Translations under genes and position numbers: made by a program
Shown: positions 11,033-27,562 of the stretch, piece by piece
How the letters are laid out: the number at the start of each line of letters is the position of its first letter
Position numbering within the stretch: the stretch's first letter is position 1
Notes under the pieces: model-generated
Seen by the model: the letters and a program-made list of their open reading frames with translations, nothing else
What the model was told of the DNA's origin: nothing
Databases searched by the model: none
Assembly: GCF_964340395.1 (NCBI RefSeq)
Contig: NC_135549.1
Coordinates: forward strand, 668,501-732,500
Length of the DNA: 64,000 nt
Direction: 5' to 3'
DNA from: Glandiceps talaboti
Taxonomy: Eukaryota; Hemichordata; Enteropneusta; Spengelidae

Positions 11033-12127
11033 ATATATATGATTCCATATGGTCTACTTTCTCCAAAACTATACTGTTGTTCTTTCCTCTACTTTCTATA
11101 TATGATTCCATATGGTCTACTTTCTCCAAAACTATACTGTTGTTCTTTCCTCTACTTTCTATATATGATTCCATCCATATGGTCTACTTTCTCCAAAACT
11201 ATACTGTTGTTCTTTCCTCTACTTTCTATATATGATTCCATCCATATGGTCTACTTTCTCCAAAACTATTCTGTTGTTCTTTCCTCTACTTTCTATATAT
11301 GATTCCATATGGTCTACTTTCTCCAAAACTATACTGTTGTTCTTTCCTCTACTTTCTATATATGATTCCATCCATATGGTCTACTTTCTCCAAAACTATT
11401 CTGTTGTTCTTTCCTCTACTTTCTATATATGATTCCATCCATATGGTCTACTTTCTCCAAAACTATTCTGTTGTTCTTTCCTCTACTTTCTATATATGAT
11501 TCCATATGGTCTACTTTCTCCAAAACTATTCTGTTGTTCTTTCCTCTACTTTATATATATGATTCCATATGGTCTACTTTCTCCAAAACTATACTGTTGT
11601 TTTTTCCTCTACTTTCTATATATGATTCCATCCATATGGTCTACTTTCTCCAAAACTATACTGTTGTTTTTTCCTCTACTTTCTATATATGATTCCATAT
11701 GTTCTACTTTCTCCAAAACTATACTGTTGTTCTTTCCACTACTTTCTATATATGATTCCATATGGTCTACTTTCTCCAAAACTATACTGTTGTTCTTTCC
11801 ACTACTTTCTATATATGATTCCATATGGTCTACTTTCTCCAAAACTATTCTGTTGTTCTTTCCTCTACTTTCTATATATGATTCCATATGGTCTACTTTC
11901 TCCAAAACTATACTGTTGTTCTTTCCACTACTTTCTATATATGATTCCATATGGTCTACTTTCTCCAAAACTATACTGTTGTTCTTTCCTCTACTTTCTA
12001 TATATGATTCCATATGGTCTACTTTCTCCAAAACTATACTGTTGTTTTTTCCTCTACTTTCTATATATGATTCCATATGGTCTACTTTCTCCAAAACTAT
12101 ACTGTTGTTCTTTCCTCTACTTTATAT
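11033..12127. repeat. Minisatellite, 63/67-bp unit, about 17 copies
   Basis: Units contain TATATATGATTCCATATGGT, CTACTTTCTCCAAAACTATA and CTGTTGTTCTTTCCTCTACTTTC. A 4-bp duplication (CCAT) gives the 67-bp form, found mostly in the first half. Because 63 is divisible by three, frames of up to 239 codons stay open on both strands. These are repeat artefacts, not genes. Confidence 0.96.
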
Positions 12128-12300
12128 ACTTTATTACACCATCTACATGTATTTATACGAAGTCAAAATGAAACAAACTAAGAAGATATTACCATGCATA
12201 CTGTATGTTATTTAGCCATGTTTGTGCTTATCTTTATCATTTTACATGGTTAACTATAAAAAGAAATTTTTTTAACAGAGATTAATATATACGTCTTACC

Positions 12301-12640
12301 AGTAGTTCAGAGTTAAATAAAGCCAATATATAACAAACTCCATGGTTACAAATGTTACATAGTTCAGAGTTAAATAAAGCCAATATATAACAAACTCTAT
12401 GGTTACAAATGTTACATAGTTCAGAGTTAAATAAAGCCAATATATAACAAACTCTATGGTTACAAATGTTACATAGTTCAGAGTTAAATAAAGCCAATAT
12501 ATAACAAACTCTATGGTTACAAATGTTACATAGTTCAGAGTTAAATAAAGCCAATATATAACAAACTCTATGGTTACAAATGTTACATAGTTCAGAGTTA
12601 AATAAAGCCAATATATAACAAACTCCATGGTTACAAATGC
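12301..12640. repeat. Minisatellite, 57-bp unit, 6 copies
   Basis: Units read AGTTCAGAGTTAAATAAAGC then CAATATATAACAAACTCTAT and GGTTACAAATGTTACAT, nearly identical to one another. The unit is a multiple of three and gives false minus-strand frames of over 120 codons. Confidence 0.96.
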
Positions 12641-15600
12641 TCTTCTTACTTGGTATCCTTTCAAACAAGTTCTGATTCTTTTTTTATTTGGTTATTAATA
12701 CTTTTCCTTCGATTTTCAGTTTTCAGCTAGCATTTGACAAATGAAACCTTCACATGAGAAACATTGCTTGGCGGTGATTTGAAAGCAGCCACTAATAAGT
12801 TAAATGAACAGCAAATGTAGCAGAAAAACCATTGATACAAGGTCAAGATCACCGCTGTGAATAATGTGTGAAGAATGGCATTATGGGATACTTCTGAAAC
12901 TATGAAAACATTCAGCACTGTTGTTAATTACTTTATGGGTTATAGGGTCACCACTTCCACAACATAATTAATACCGACACATATTAATTTGCAGCTATTT
13001 CAGATCAGAGTATCTACATATCAGATATGTCTCTCTAGGTGCTATAATATTAGCTATATTTGGTGATTCAAGAAGGGACTACATGTAATTTCATCCGCGA
13101 TGCTTATCAGTTATCACTTTAAAAATACAATCTGTGCCATCATTAAAGTAGGCCAGTCCAGATATGAGGTACTGTCAAACTTGAATTCAATTCTATCTGT
13201 TTCTCTGTCTACTAAAAAACCCACTTGACTACATGATTCAACTATTCTACATGCTACAGAAAAATAAAACATTGCAAAATATTATAATTTGCAATATAAA
13301 CTATGAATCAAACTAATTAAAATACTTTAGTATACCCTTTGTGCCTCCTCTTTACTTCCCCTCTATCTATTACAATCTATTTCCAGTGATGAGCTAAATC
13401 ACAACTATGGATCAGATATACTTCGACACAACTAAACTATGCATGTATTAGTGATTGCACATGTACTGGCTGGAAGGCAACTTTCATTTTCCATGTTTCA
13501 AATAAATATCACAATTATCCTTTCTCTTTCCCCTCTCTCAAAAACAATCAATTTGTGGTCATTGGCGAAATCAGAACTATGATACAACTAACTAAAGTAC
13601 TTGATTGTACATGTTTACTGTCTGGAAGGACAGTTTCCTTGTCTTTATTTCAAATAAATAGCATAAGTATACACACTGTTTCCACTGTTATCAATCACTA
13701 CATAACATGTTTCTATAATTACCTGAACTGTAACAACTACCAATGTAGTCTAACACCACAAAAGAAAGTACAAAATCCACAGAACTTAGTGCAGTGTGAT
13801 TCTTTAGCCATCAATCAAACAATAGTTTGACATCCACCTACAAGTACACACTCAAAAGGATCCAAATTGTTTGTATTACCAATTAACATCATGTTTATAT
13901 TTAGACCCCTAATGAGAATCTAATGAACTCTGTGGTTGGTAAACAAAAATCTCTCCTTTCTGCATCTTCCGATATCATGGATATACACCAGACTTATTCC
14001 CTTTACAGTATAAAACATTAGTCTTAGCCTTACATGTACACTCCTCTGATTTTTTTCTACATTCTTGAGCCAGATCATTGATCAATGCATATTGAGAAGT
14101 TGTTTACTGCTATTAAATAATAAAAACATCAACTTAATTAATGTAAAGGGGTTGCGGTTAGGATAACCCTACACCGAGTGTCTAACAGTGTCGGGGATTT
14201 TAAAATATTGTCGGTATTTAACATGTACAAGTGTTGACGTCAACTGCCGATTAGTCTTCGTGCTATGCACTTGTACACATACTAACAAACTATAAAATCT
14301 TTTAACGCTGTCACAAGCCCATGTATCATGCTACCATGGACATATGTTGTGTACATTGAGGAGATGGAGAATGAGCAATTACCATACATGAGTTGATATA
14401 AATAACAATACAAACGTTCTACGCACGCTTGTAATTTGATCAGCTTTTCAAGTTTTCATATTTTGATGGGAATATCATCTGAAATTTAAAATCCATGCCC
14501 CGACACACGTCTCTATGACTCGTGTGTACATTTACGTCATCTGGACCCAGTATGGACATACATGTTTATATGCAGTCATACTAGTGTATGAAATGTCTAT
14601 ACGTTCTGGAATGAGAAAGCCTTCTGTTGGCTTTCTTCCCACTTTTATACTCATGCTAAGTATAAGTTGCTCCGATATAGCATTTCCAACTCAAAGCAAA
14701 CACTTTCCACTAGTTTACTATTTTGGACTGCTTAGCATGGTGTAGAAAATGTCACTATTCACTCAGAAATATGGTCAAATTACATATGAATACCAAATAT
14801 ATATATGCTCAAAAACACTGCACCTGTTGACAATGTAAGCAGTTCCATAAACACATTAGACAGTGCAAGTGTGGAAAGTTCTACTTCTTCATCAATAGCA
14901 AACGTTATTGAAAACCTCTCCATTTAAATGTGTGTAGACTGGCATCAACCACTACCTACATGTATACATGCCACATCAGTCAAAAAGTAGAACTGAAATA
15001 CCTTTAAACAGGACAAATGGCACTGCCTCAAAACTAGCCAACCCAGAGTAAGTCAAAGTCTCCATTGCTTGAGCGGCATCCAAAGATAAGTCAGTTGATT
15101 CCCACACAAGCCTTGTGTACATGTGAGCCCCTCACTGTCGTCACACAAAATAAGTGCCAAGTGAAACGGTTCACTTGTTTTCACCACTTAACTGTGCAAC
15201 TATGTGTACCATGTCAACTATGCCATTCATGCAAACACTCCAACTCGTAAGGAAATAGCAGTGTTCCTCACACCAGGAATGCCAACCACTCAACTTTCGC
15301 CATCTCAAAAGTACCACAAAATCTCTTGGATTTACTTATATTTTCCAGTCATTTCTTTCTTCCCAATATGTGATATCAGTGGTTATGAAGTACTAGGAGG
15401 AGTACACAAGATACTCTTCTCTCTCTGTTCTCATGGGAGCCTGACTATGTTTATTCTGTTTTCCCGCCAAAATTTGGGTTTGAAGTAAGCAGACTATTTA
15501 CAGTTGTGTAGTCATCATTTTCTATATTTTTTGTAGAAGATATTTCAACCAAAACAAGCAAGCTAGAAAAGAGGTTTTTTTGCCGAAGTTTGTGAAAATA

Positions 15601-16233
15601 ATCAAAATACCAGAATTTTAAAATTCTTTAAGTAGTGGTATCTTGCACAGTAATTACAATGAGAGGAGAGGTGAGCATATGCACTACTTCAGCTGAAAAA
15701 TAATCAAGTTACCCATCCACACATAAGACCTGCACACATGGTAATAATAATGTACTGAAATTTATCGTCTACCAAAGTATGATTAATATTAACAGACTAC
15801 CGGAAATGAATATTTAAGAATTTTTCACTAAGAACATCTGGAAGTAAATGTCTTCCTGTTCGGATTACCATGTCATTGAAGTTGATATTCACACAACCAT
15901 CATCAAATTCTTAGAATCTACAAAGTTGACATTTTGGGATTACTTATTAAAATACCACTGTATGTCTCTCATAAACGAACTTACCAGCACAAAGGCCATG
16001 TATGGTTACAAATATAATACTCTTACTACCATGCAGTTTAATCTCCTGTATACCATATAGCCTGAAATAGGATGCTGTTTTCTACTTTATCCTCTTAAAA
16101 TTCATTTCTAATCACTTTTTTTGAACCAAAATGACCTTTTCTGTCTTCCAACACCAGTCTTTGTCAAGCTCTATTTATAATAATTGATTTCTGATATCCA
16201 AAATTTGATTAAATGGAAAAAACATCCCAGCTT
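12641..16233. other. Intronic DNA, no supported gene
   Basis: AT-rich sequence. It includes two related segments at 13380-13530 and 13550-13680 (a degenerate duplication around 'GTGATGAGCTAAATCACAAC/GTCATTGGCGAAATCAGAAC' and 'ACATGTACTGGCTGGAAGG/ACATGTTTACTGTCTGGAAGG') and the CpG-rich patch near 14.2 kb listed separately. No exon stands up to both splice-site and frame checks. Confidence 0.55.
14140..14290. promoter_or_regulatory. CpG-enriched patch with palindromic CRE site
   Basis: Within a CpG-poor intron this stretch has several CpGs and a perfect 12-bp palindrome GTTGACGTCAAC containing the full CREB/ATF site TGACGTCA (14235-14242). It is bracketed by inverted TGTACAAGTG (14224-14233) and CACTTGTACA (14268-14277). 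It could be an intronic enhancer or a mobile-element remnant. Regulatory activity is inference from the motif alone. Confidence 0.3.
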
Positions 16234-16484
16234 TTGACACTTTGTGTACAACTGAACAATAGTATTAGTTAGTTTCAAACTATCATCTAATCAATTGGCA
16301 GCACGGCGTCCTAACTTGACACTTTGTGTACAACTGAATAATAGTATTGGTTAGTTTCAAACTATCATCTAATCAATTGGCAGCACGGCGTCCTAACTTG
16401 ACACTTTGTGTACAACTGAACAATAGTATTGGTTAGTTTCAAACTATCATCTAATCAATTGGCAGCACGGCGTCCTAACTTGAC
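16234..16484. repeat. Minisatellite, 82-bp unit, 3 copies
   Basis: Three near-identical copies of CTTGACACTTTGTGTACAAC ... AATTGGCAGCACGGCGTCCTAA. The CpGs in GCACGGCGTCC are retained in all copies, fitting recent duplication. Confidence 0.95.
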
Positions 16485-17559
16485 GACCATGAGAGAACCA
16501 TCTTATTTACACTGGCTTGGTAACACAATATTTTATTACTAACATCAATTTTCAGAAAAATGATGAGCTTATCATATGATCTGCGTATATACGCCAACTG
16601 CATGACTGATTCTACTGTACAACTTTAAATCGGTATTTCAAATATCCCTCAACGCTTTGTTTTTCAAATTACCAGTACAAGCAGCATCCAACAAGCAACG
16701 CTATGCTAACTAGTCAAAATATGCAGTTTAGATGCAGTCTGACGTAATCAGCCCATGTTTCATATTTCAGGCTAGCTGTCCTACTTTGCAAATGGAATTT
16801 TATTTTCACAGTATCAGAAAGCAATGAGAATTAATAATACATTAGGCTGCTGTCCTTATATTTAGGATGACCTTCTGCAGATGTTCAAAAATGTATAATT
16901 TTCCTCTCATAAATCATTTTGAGATGGATACAAAATGAAGCACTGATGAAAGAGTAGCCCTGTTTTTGATGCATAGGTAAAATACATGTATAAAGCTTTA
17001 CTTGGTGTATAACCTACCTATCACCCCAGCCAAGTGTTTCTGGCACAATGCCAAGAGAGAATTTTCAGCGTGGGGGTTGTTCTTTCACTGTACACATAAC
17101 TAAAAGCAGTACACACAGTTCACACTAAATATTCATATCCTATGGCTGAGGTTAACATCCTTCCCTTATGATGCATATACCACATCATTGGTTGCCTCGA
17201 TACATTAAAAGACATAGCACACAGCATTATTATCAACTAAGAAACTCAAAATGGGATTCCAAAAAAATTGCAAAGAAATTGTAAAAAAAAAATTACAAGC
17301 TCATACTGGAATACAAATATTGTATGCATATCGAAAATGCTTTGAGATCTATACAAACTAGAATTGCAAATTCAACAAGCCTTCATTTAAGACATACCCC
17401 ACCCCACTCCCATGATGTGAGGAGAGATACTTTGAATGGTGTCCATAAGTATCAAACTTTTGAAGATAACAGGCAAAATGTGCTTTTCTATCACAAATAT
17501 GGCTGCCATCTTTGGTGATACAGATCACGATCACAATAAGGTGACTTGCATATGTCTCA

Positions 17560-17940
17560 CATAGTCAAAACCAAGCCATGATTAAAATATTACCACTTGA
17601 AATATTTTATTCAAAAAATAAGAAGATAATAAGACTTTCAAGGTCAAAGGCTTTAAATGAAAGCTCATATTTGATGACATGGATGTATAGGCACTTGAAT
17701 GGAGTTAACGTCACTACATAGTACACCTCCAAAGTTATGATGCATATTGTGAAATTTAGGTTTGGTTGTAAAACGAAGTGACATGCATATGTCTCAAATA
17801 GCATGTTACCATTGTGCAATGTTAGGTTGAAATCGGTTGGTGCATGTCAGAGTTATAAAGGGTGACCTGACAGACAGACACACAGATGGAACCCCATCTA
17901 ACAGCTCCCTCCGGGCAGTGCCCCTTGGGGGCTAAAAGAA
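17560..17940. repeat. Possible dispersed short element with GC-rich 3' end
   Basis: It ends in (GACA)n-like CTGACAGACAGACACACAG, followed by GGAACCCCATCTAACAGC and the hairpin GCCCCTTGGGGGC. Abrupt GC-rich tails of this layout are common at the end of short interspersed repeats in marine invertebrates (memory of the pattern, not a match). The segment also has a repeated word GTGACTTGCATATGTCTCA / GTGACATGCATATGTCTCA. Class and left boundary are unknown. Confidence 0.35.
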
Positions 17941-18048
17941 ATTCACTTATTTTATATTCATTGAAAATGTTCTTGCAATTCTGATACAGCCTGATAAATG
18001 ATACATTCATATTGTAGAAATGAAGTCTGTAGTGCAAGACCAAAGACA

Positions 18049-18161
18049 ACTAGTTCATTAACATCACCCCTATGATTTTGCCAACAGGTCAGGCTAATCT
18101 AGTTCATTAACATCACCCCTACATGTATAATTATGCCAACAGGTCAGGCTAATCTAGTTCT
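18049..18161. repeat. 56-bp tandem duplication
   Basis: TAGTTCATTAACATCACCCC ... GCCAACAGGTCAGGCTAATC occurs twice. The second copy has an extra ACATGTATAAT. Confidence 0.9.
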
Positions 18162-18924
18162 CTTAAATAGGCCATGTAATTCATATTCACGTTTTCTCTT
18201 TAAATCTTGCAACTTGCAAATACCCAGAGAGGAATTCAACTTGGAACAGCTTTTGACAAGCAGTTGAGGAGTCTAGACATAAAGAACCTCTAACAATGTG
18301 TACTTGATCTATTTTTCTTGTCTTACCCACCTCAAATGATATTGTTGTGTAATTTAGCCTATGTTTGGTATGGCTACCATCTAGAGAACTAAAAGCTCCT
18401 ATACTGTACTGACTGACATGACATGGACATTATCTGGGTCTCCCAGTCTCAAGAACTTTAACATTTCATTAGGTCAGCCATACATAATTTCTATATGTTT
18501 CTCATGACTCAACTGACCCTCAGCGAAACAATAAAAAATATTTGATGCCCTCTGCAGCAGGATTAAAAATTACATCACTGATTGTATGATGGCAATCCCC
18601 AAAGTACGTATCTGCGCAAATGTTTCACAGTATTCCTCTCTTAATTGTCATTTCTAAATCATTCAGACTATTAAAGAATGATTAATTGAAAGTATCACCA
18701 ACATGTACTGACTACTCATACACCTTATTTTTTATAATATATTTTTTTGTATTTTCAATTTTAAGGTGTTAGTACTATTACGATGCAAAACATAGAATTG
18801 AGTAAGGTGACCCTGACATGGACATTATCTGGGTCTCGCAAGGTCTAAAAATCTTTCTGTAATGTTTCATTTCCTTAGGGTTTAGCTATAGCCCTAAAAA
18901 AACATAAGGAAACTATGAAAACAT

Positions 18925-22102
<3,178 letters not shown>

Positions 22103-22332
22103 TTGTCTTGGTGTTACTATCTCAAGAAGCTCTCTACACTAACATGGAGAGCTTGACTTGTCTTGGTGTTATTATCTCAAGAAGTTCTCTACACTAACAT
22201 GGAGAGCTTGACTAATCTTGGTGTTATTATCTCAACAAGCTCTCTACACCAACATGGAGAATTTGACTTGTCTTGGTGTTATTATCTCAAGAAGCTCTCA
22301 ACACCAACATGGAGAGCTTGGTGTAGAGAGCT
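22103..22332. repeat. Degenerate minisatellite, about 60 bp unit, 4 copies
   Basis: Units contain GTCTTGGTGTTATTATCTCA, AGAAGCTCTCTACACTAACA and TGGAGAGCTTGACT. The last copy is partly inverted in sense (CTTGGTGTAGAGAGCTTCAAGAGA), giving a hairpin with the preceding unit. Confidence 0.9.
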
Positions 22333-22705
22333 TCAAGAGATACTGGTAGTAACATAGACATTAAAGTCTTTGGGTATGTAGAACAATGCATAATATGATA
22401 GAGGGTGTCCTTTGGTATTATGTTGCCACAGAAAATACTCTAGACTTGTATTTGTATATCAATTCTAATTAATCCGTTTTCCTCTTTCCTTGTAGCCTGC
22501 AAGATGTTTACTTCTACATTACAGAATAAATATTGACATAATTTAGAGAAAGACTAAAACAGACTAGTGTATAATGGAGTCTTAAACATGTCTTGTATTC
22601 TCCCTTTCAACAGAGACACCCCTAGCAGAGTATGGACTAGTTGCCTTTGTACATCAAACTACAGCTAAACCATAGAACAAGGACATAACCATAGACACAC
22701 AACAA

Positions 22706-23331
22706 AGTATACAGTATAATAAACAGTATGTATCTGGTGTTATGATTGGTCTCTGTATACCCACAAGTCATATAATAAACAGTATGTATCTGGTGTTATG
22801 ATTGGTCTCTGTATACCCACAAGTCATATAATAAACAGTATGTATCTGGTGTTATGATTGGTCTCTGTATACCCACAAGTCATATAATAAACAGTATTTA
22901 TCTGGTGTTATGATTGGTCTCTGTATACCCACAAGTCATATAATAAACAGTATGTATCTGGTGTTATGATTGGTCTCTGTATACCCACAAGTCATATAAT
23001 AAACAGTATGTATCTGGTGTTATGATTGGTCTCTGTATACCCACAAGTCATATAATAAACAGTATTTATCTGGTGTTATGATTGGTCTCTGTATACCCAC
23101 AAGTCATATAATAAACAGTATGTATCTGGTGTTATGATTGGTCTCTGTATACCCACAAGTCATATAATAAACAGTATGTATCTGGTGTTATGATTGGTCT
23201 CTGTATACCCACAAGTCATATAATAAACAGTATGTATCTGGTGTTATGATTGGTCTCTGTATATCCACAAGTCATATAATAAACAGTATGTATCTGGTGT
23301 TATGATTGGTCTCTGTATACCCACAAGTCAT
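22706..23331. repeat. Minisatellite, 56-bp unit, 11 copies
   Basis: Units read CATATAATAAACAGTATGTA, TCTGGTGTTATGATTGGTCT, CTGTATACCCACAAGT. Copies differ by single bases (GTATTTATC in two copies, TATATCC in one). Confidence 0.96.
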
Positions 23332-23514
23332 ACAAGTGTGCACTATATACCAGAAGCTGATGTTGTTTTCATTCAATGTACAAGTATGTCTCTGTTCATG
23401 GAATCAGTCCTATGTGATACCTAGACATTCAGCAACAGTAAATCCTACATGGTGTTAGAAATTGAGCTTATACAACAGCCATATACATTGTGAATTATTC
23501 ATTTAAGTTGGACA

Positions 23515-23815
23515 TAACCCATAGACTTCTTGGCTATCTGACTTAATGTCATTCATTAGAACAGTGACTTGGCTATCTGACTTGACAATGTCATTCATCC
23601 GAACATAGACTTGGCTATCTGACTTGACAATGTCATTCATCTGAACATAGACTTGGCTATCTGACTTGACAATGTCATTCATCTGAACACAGACTTGGCT
23701 ATCTGACTTGACAATGTCATTCATCCGAACAGTGACTTGGCTATCTGGCTTAACAATGTCATTCATCAGAACAGTGTTGAACATGTTGAGTCAGATAGCC
23801 AAAGCTCTTGGCTAT
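23515..23815. repeat. Minisatellite, 42-bp unit, 6-7 copies
   Basis: Units read ACTTGGCTATCTGACTTGAC then AATGTCATTCATCTGAACATAG. The 42-bp unit keeps a minus-strand frame open (MNDIVKSDSQVYVQ repeats), an artefact of length. A similar word, AGATAGCCAGGTCTATAGAC, occurs alone near 20922. Confidence 0.93.
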
Positions 23816-23906
23816 GTAGGGCAAGATAACATGGATGCCAGGCTAAAAAGGACACTCTGAACCTACATGAAAACAGTAACATGTCATCATACATCTGTTG
23901 ATGTCT

Positions 23907-23999
23907 AGACTTCACACCACAAGTTGTCCAAATCAAAAGTCCTAGTTTCTGGTAGACTTCACACCACAAGTTGTCCAAATCAAAAGTTCTAGTTTCTGG
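23907..23999. repeat. 47-bp tandem duplication
   Basis: Two copies of AGACTTCACACCACAAGTTG ... TCCTAGTTTCTGGT at 23907 and 23954. Confidence 0.93.
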
Positions 24000-24659
24000 T
24001 TCAGTAAAGGAGCTGTACTTTTCTACATATTCCCAATATTTCTATAGATAATTAATTAATGATCTCAGTGATCTGTCAACAGCAAAAGTGCATTGAGATG
24101 TACAATGTAATCTACACAAGATTCATCACCATTTCAGGGCTATAAACTACATGTGTACCCATATACTTTACAAAAACACTGTTTATATATCTAGTATATA
24201 TTACAAAATTCATAAAGTGCACTTGTATGGATTCATATACATCACTCTATGCTTCTCTAGGTGAACAAAAATTGGGCCAACGTGAATTGAATTGCTTGAG
24301 ATACTAAGATAACCACAAGACTGTTGAAAACAACTACATGTACATCTACATCTACCTAGAAAAATCATAGACAATGGAGGGATATTTTTTGTCTATGGGA
24401 AAACAGTTTGGCATCCACGTTGTCCTAGAAAACGAAGTAAAGCTCTCTAAGATATTTTGATATGGAAATGGTCCCTGGACCCAGGCTAAGGAAAATATAA
24501 TATTGCTAGCCCATTGTATGGTATTGCATTTATTTATTTGTTGTTCTAAATGTAGTGTGAAGTAACAAACATCAGCACATCAGCATTCAGATTACTTCAT
24601 GGCAGATAAATGAAAATAAACAGGGTGACTGAAGCAATAGCCACATTGTGCTAAAAGTG

Positions 24660-25134
24660 GGTAGCCAAGAGATGTGTTGGGGTTACTGTCAAAGGCTAGC
24701 ATAGTAGCCAAGAGATGTGTTGGGGTTACTGTCAAAGGCTAGCATAGTAGCCAAGAGATGTGTTGGGGTTACTGTCAAAGGCTAGCATAGTAGCCAAGAG
24801 ATGTGTTGGGGTTACTGTCAAAGGCTAGCATAGTAGCCAAGATATGTGTTGGGGTTACTGTCAAAGGCTAGCATAGTAGCCAAGAAATGTGTTGGGGTTA
24901 CTGTCAAAGGCTAGCATAGTAGCCAAGATATGTGTTGGGGTTACTGTCAAAGGCTAGCATAGTAGCCAAGAGACGTGTTGGGGTTACTGTCAAAGGCTAG
25001 CATAGTAGCCAAGAGACGTGTTGGGGTTACTGTCAAAGGCTAGCATAGTAGCCAAGAGACGTGTTGGGGTTACTGTCAAAGGCTAGCATAGTAGCCAAGA
25101 GATGTGTTGGGGTTACTGTCAAAGGCTAACATGG
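24660..25134. repeat. Minisatellite, 43-bp unit, 11 copies
   Basis: Units read GTAGCCAAGAGATGTGTTGG then GGTTACTGTCAAAGGCTAGC ATA. Variants are AGACGTG, AGATATGTG and AGAAATGTG. It lies directly next to the 33-bp array at 25168, with a junction of about 30 bp. Confidence 0.96.
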
Positions 25135-25167
25135 TGTCAATGCCAGCATGTGATAGCGACAATAATG

Positions 25168-25668
25168 TAGTCTTTGGCTAAACAGTGAGATGTACCCATG
25201 CAGTCTTTGGCTAAATAGTGAGATGTACCCATACAGTCTTTGGCTAAACAGTGAGATGTACCCATACAGTCTTTAGCTAAACAGTGAGATGTACCCATAA
25301 AGTCTTTGGCTAAACAGTGAGATGTACCCATACAGTCTTTGGCTAAACAGTGAGATGTACCCATACAGTCTTTGGCTAAACAGTGAGATGTACCCATAAA
25401 GTCTTTGGCTAAATAGTGAGATGTACCCTTAAAGTCTTTGGCTAAATAGTGAGATGTACCCATACAGTCTTTGGCTAAACAGTGAGATGTACCCATACAG
25501 TCTTTGGCTAAACAGTGAGATGTACCCATACAGTCTTTGGCTAAACAGTGAGATGTACCCATACAGTCTTTGGCTAAACAGTGAGATGTACCCATACAGT
25601 CTTTGGCTAAACAGTGAGATGTACCCATGTATCCATACAGTCTTTGGCTAAACAGTGAGATGTACCCA
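25168..25668. repeat. Minisatellite, 33-bp unit, 15 copies
   Basis: Units read AGTCTTTGGCTAAACAGTGA then GATGTACCCATAC. The 33-bp period (11 codons) gives a minus-strand frame of 163 codons of the form MGTSHCLAKDC repeated. This is not a supported protein, since it has no splice or start context and substitutions are not synonymous-biased. Confidence 0.95.
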
Positions 25669-26275
25669 AGAACTTGTCAATACATAAAATGTACGGTAAT
25701 AGTATTTCCCCAAGATATTAGGTCAGAAATGCGATCTGGGTCAAATTTAAAATTAAGCTTTAAATAAAGTAAACATATTCAAGTGGACCATACAGCTCAA
25801 CTAAATACACTAACAGTAAGAACCTAGCATTGAATATTAGGCATGTAAGTTTTTATTGGGAAGTAATTCTAAACATTCTCATATCATCAAATACAGTTCT
25901 CTGTAAATGTTTTTTGTTACTTGGAAAAATGGCTGCCATAACAGCATTCTATACTGTGTCATATTCTGTATATGTGTCAATCATACAAGTGGTTTTACTG
26001 TATCATACACTGAGCTATTCCATACAAATTTCCTTCAAGACAATAAACTACTCAGTCTGACATACACATAGTAATGTGAATGATATACATTTCATGGTAT
26101 TATATGCACATATCACATCCCAGATTCCCCAATCATATCCAGTGTTGAAACAATTAACTATCACATATATTCCCTAGTTTTTAAGATCTACTGAAACTTC
26201 CAAAAATCCCACTAAAATATACTGTAACTGGCCAAACTCAGTAGGTATGAACAGCATCAAGTGGCACATTAAACC

Positions 26276-26321
26276 CACAACACAACACAACACAACACAA
26301 CACAACACAACACAACACAAT
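26276..26321. repeat. (CACAA)n microsatellite
   Basis: About nine CACAA pentamers. Confidence 0.95.
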
Positions 26322-26813
26322 CATGAAAAGGGTGCCACGAGAACACTCTGAAATATCAACCATTCTCTGATACCAATATTACTCAAAAAACAGCTATCAC
26401 TGTATCAGTTCAGAGAGGAATTTCCACTTAAACTGACAATATAAATGTAGCAAGGCTAGTTCACCACGTTTTTCCAAGGTGATTCAGCATGCAGACTCCA
26501 TCCAAGGAAATATCACACCAAGATGAAAACAATCTGGCATCAAAATGTAGAATGGTGATATATTTCTTTTACCATGATTGACATTTGAAATCAAACCCAA
26601 GAAGCTTCATGCCAAGAAAACAATAATCAGTGACAGAAAAATAACATGATTTGTTTACAGTAAAGTTTTATATGTTGGACAAGGACTTGAATCCTAGGTC
26701 TTCAACAGTTTTCTTATTTCCACTCCAAGGTATTACAATTTACAAGCTCAAGATTCACAAAGTAAACAAGTGAATCTTCCCATTTTAAGAGAAGGAATTC
26801 ATATTACTACCTT

Positions 26814-26862
26814 AATAAATAAATAAATAAATAATATATAAATAAATAAATAAATATATGAG
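26814..26862. repeat. (AAAT)n microsatellite
   Basis: Two runs of AAAT/AATA tetramers separated by AATATAT. Confidence 0.92.
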
Positions 26863-27562
26863 GTAAATAAAGAGTTTCAAGTTGATTTTGCTATCAAGGT
26901 ACTTCTTCTGCATTTCTTCAATATAAAGTAAACTATTGTTTTATCACACTTAAACTTCTTTGTTTAACACCCAAGTAACGTGACAGGAATAACATATTTC
27001 AGGATTTTTGTTCCTATTTTTGCCTCCATCTTACTGTTGAAAACGCCAAAGCATGTATGATTCATGTCACATGATGAAATCATCAGCAATCCTTCAAATT
27101 GATAAATTTGTTGACAAACAAACATCTTTCTTGATTGTTTACACATGGATATCATGCTAGTGTACACAGTACCATCAGCAACAACTAAATAGGTAATTCA
27201 GCTACTCAGATTGTCATGTTTCTGCTATGATATGATGTATTTTCAAAAAATAACGAAATATACAAAGAAAAGAAAAAAGTAGCTACTTGAGTCTGAATTC
27301 AAAATCAGTTGGCATACCTACTTTCCAAAAGCAATTTTACATTATTAAACAGATTAATACTAAATCAGGCTCAAGAATAATGCGTTTGTGAGAGCAATGA
27401 CGTACACAAACATTACCACACATACTTGTTATGTCACCTGATCACATCACATGATCTTGAATGAATGCAAGTTATTTTTCAATGAAATCTGTTTTCAAAA
27501 TAACTTGTAAACAAAAAGTTTGAGTGTTTATTTATACAACAGAAAGACTGTGCAATGTTGAC

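Noticed and set aside
11039-12215. Frames up to 239 codons on both strands
   Set aside because: They are 63-bp tandem units read in frame. The same holds for long frames in the arrays at 12.3, 23.5, 25.2, 38.2, 43.6-45.9, 47.3, 49.7 and 51.1 kb.
15990-16072. Possible minus-strand exon of 77 nt with CTATTTCAG acceptor and GTAAGTTCG donor (LYGIQEIKLHGSKSI)
   Set aside because: Splice signals are good, but the phase does not fit the nested chain or VGLL4 and the peptide is not recognisable. Left as a weak possibility.
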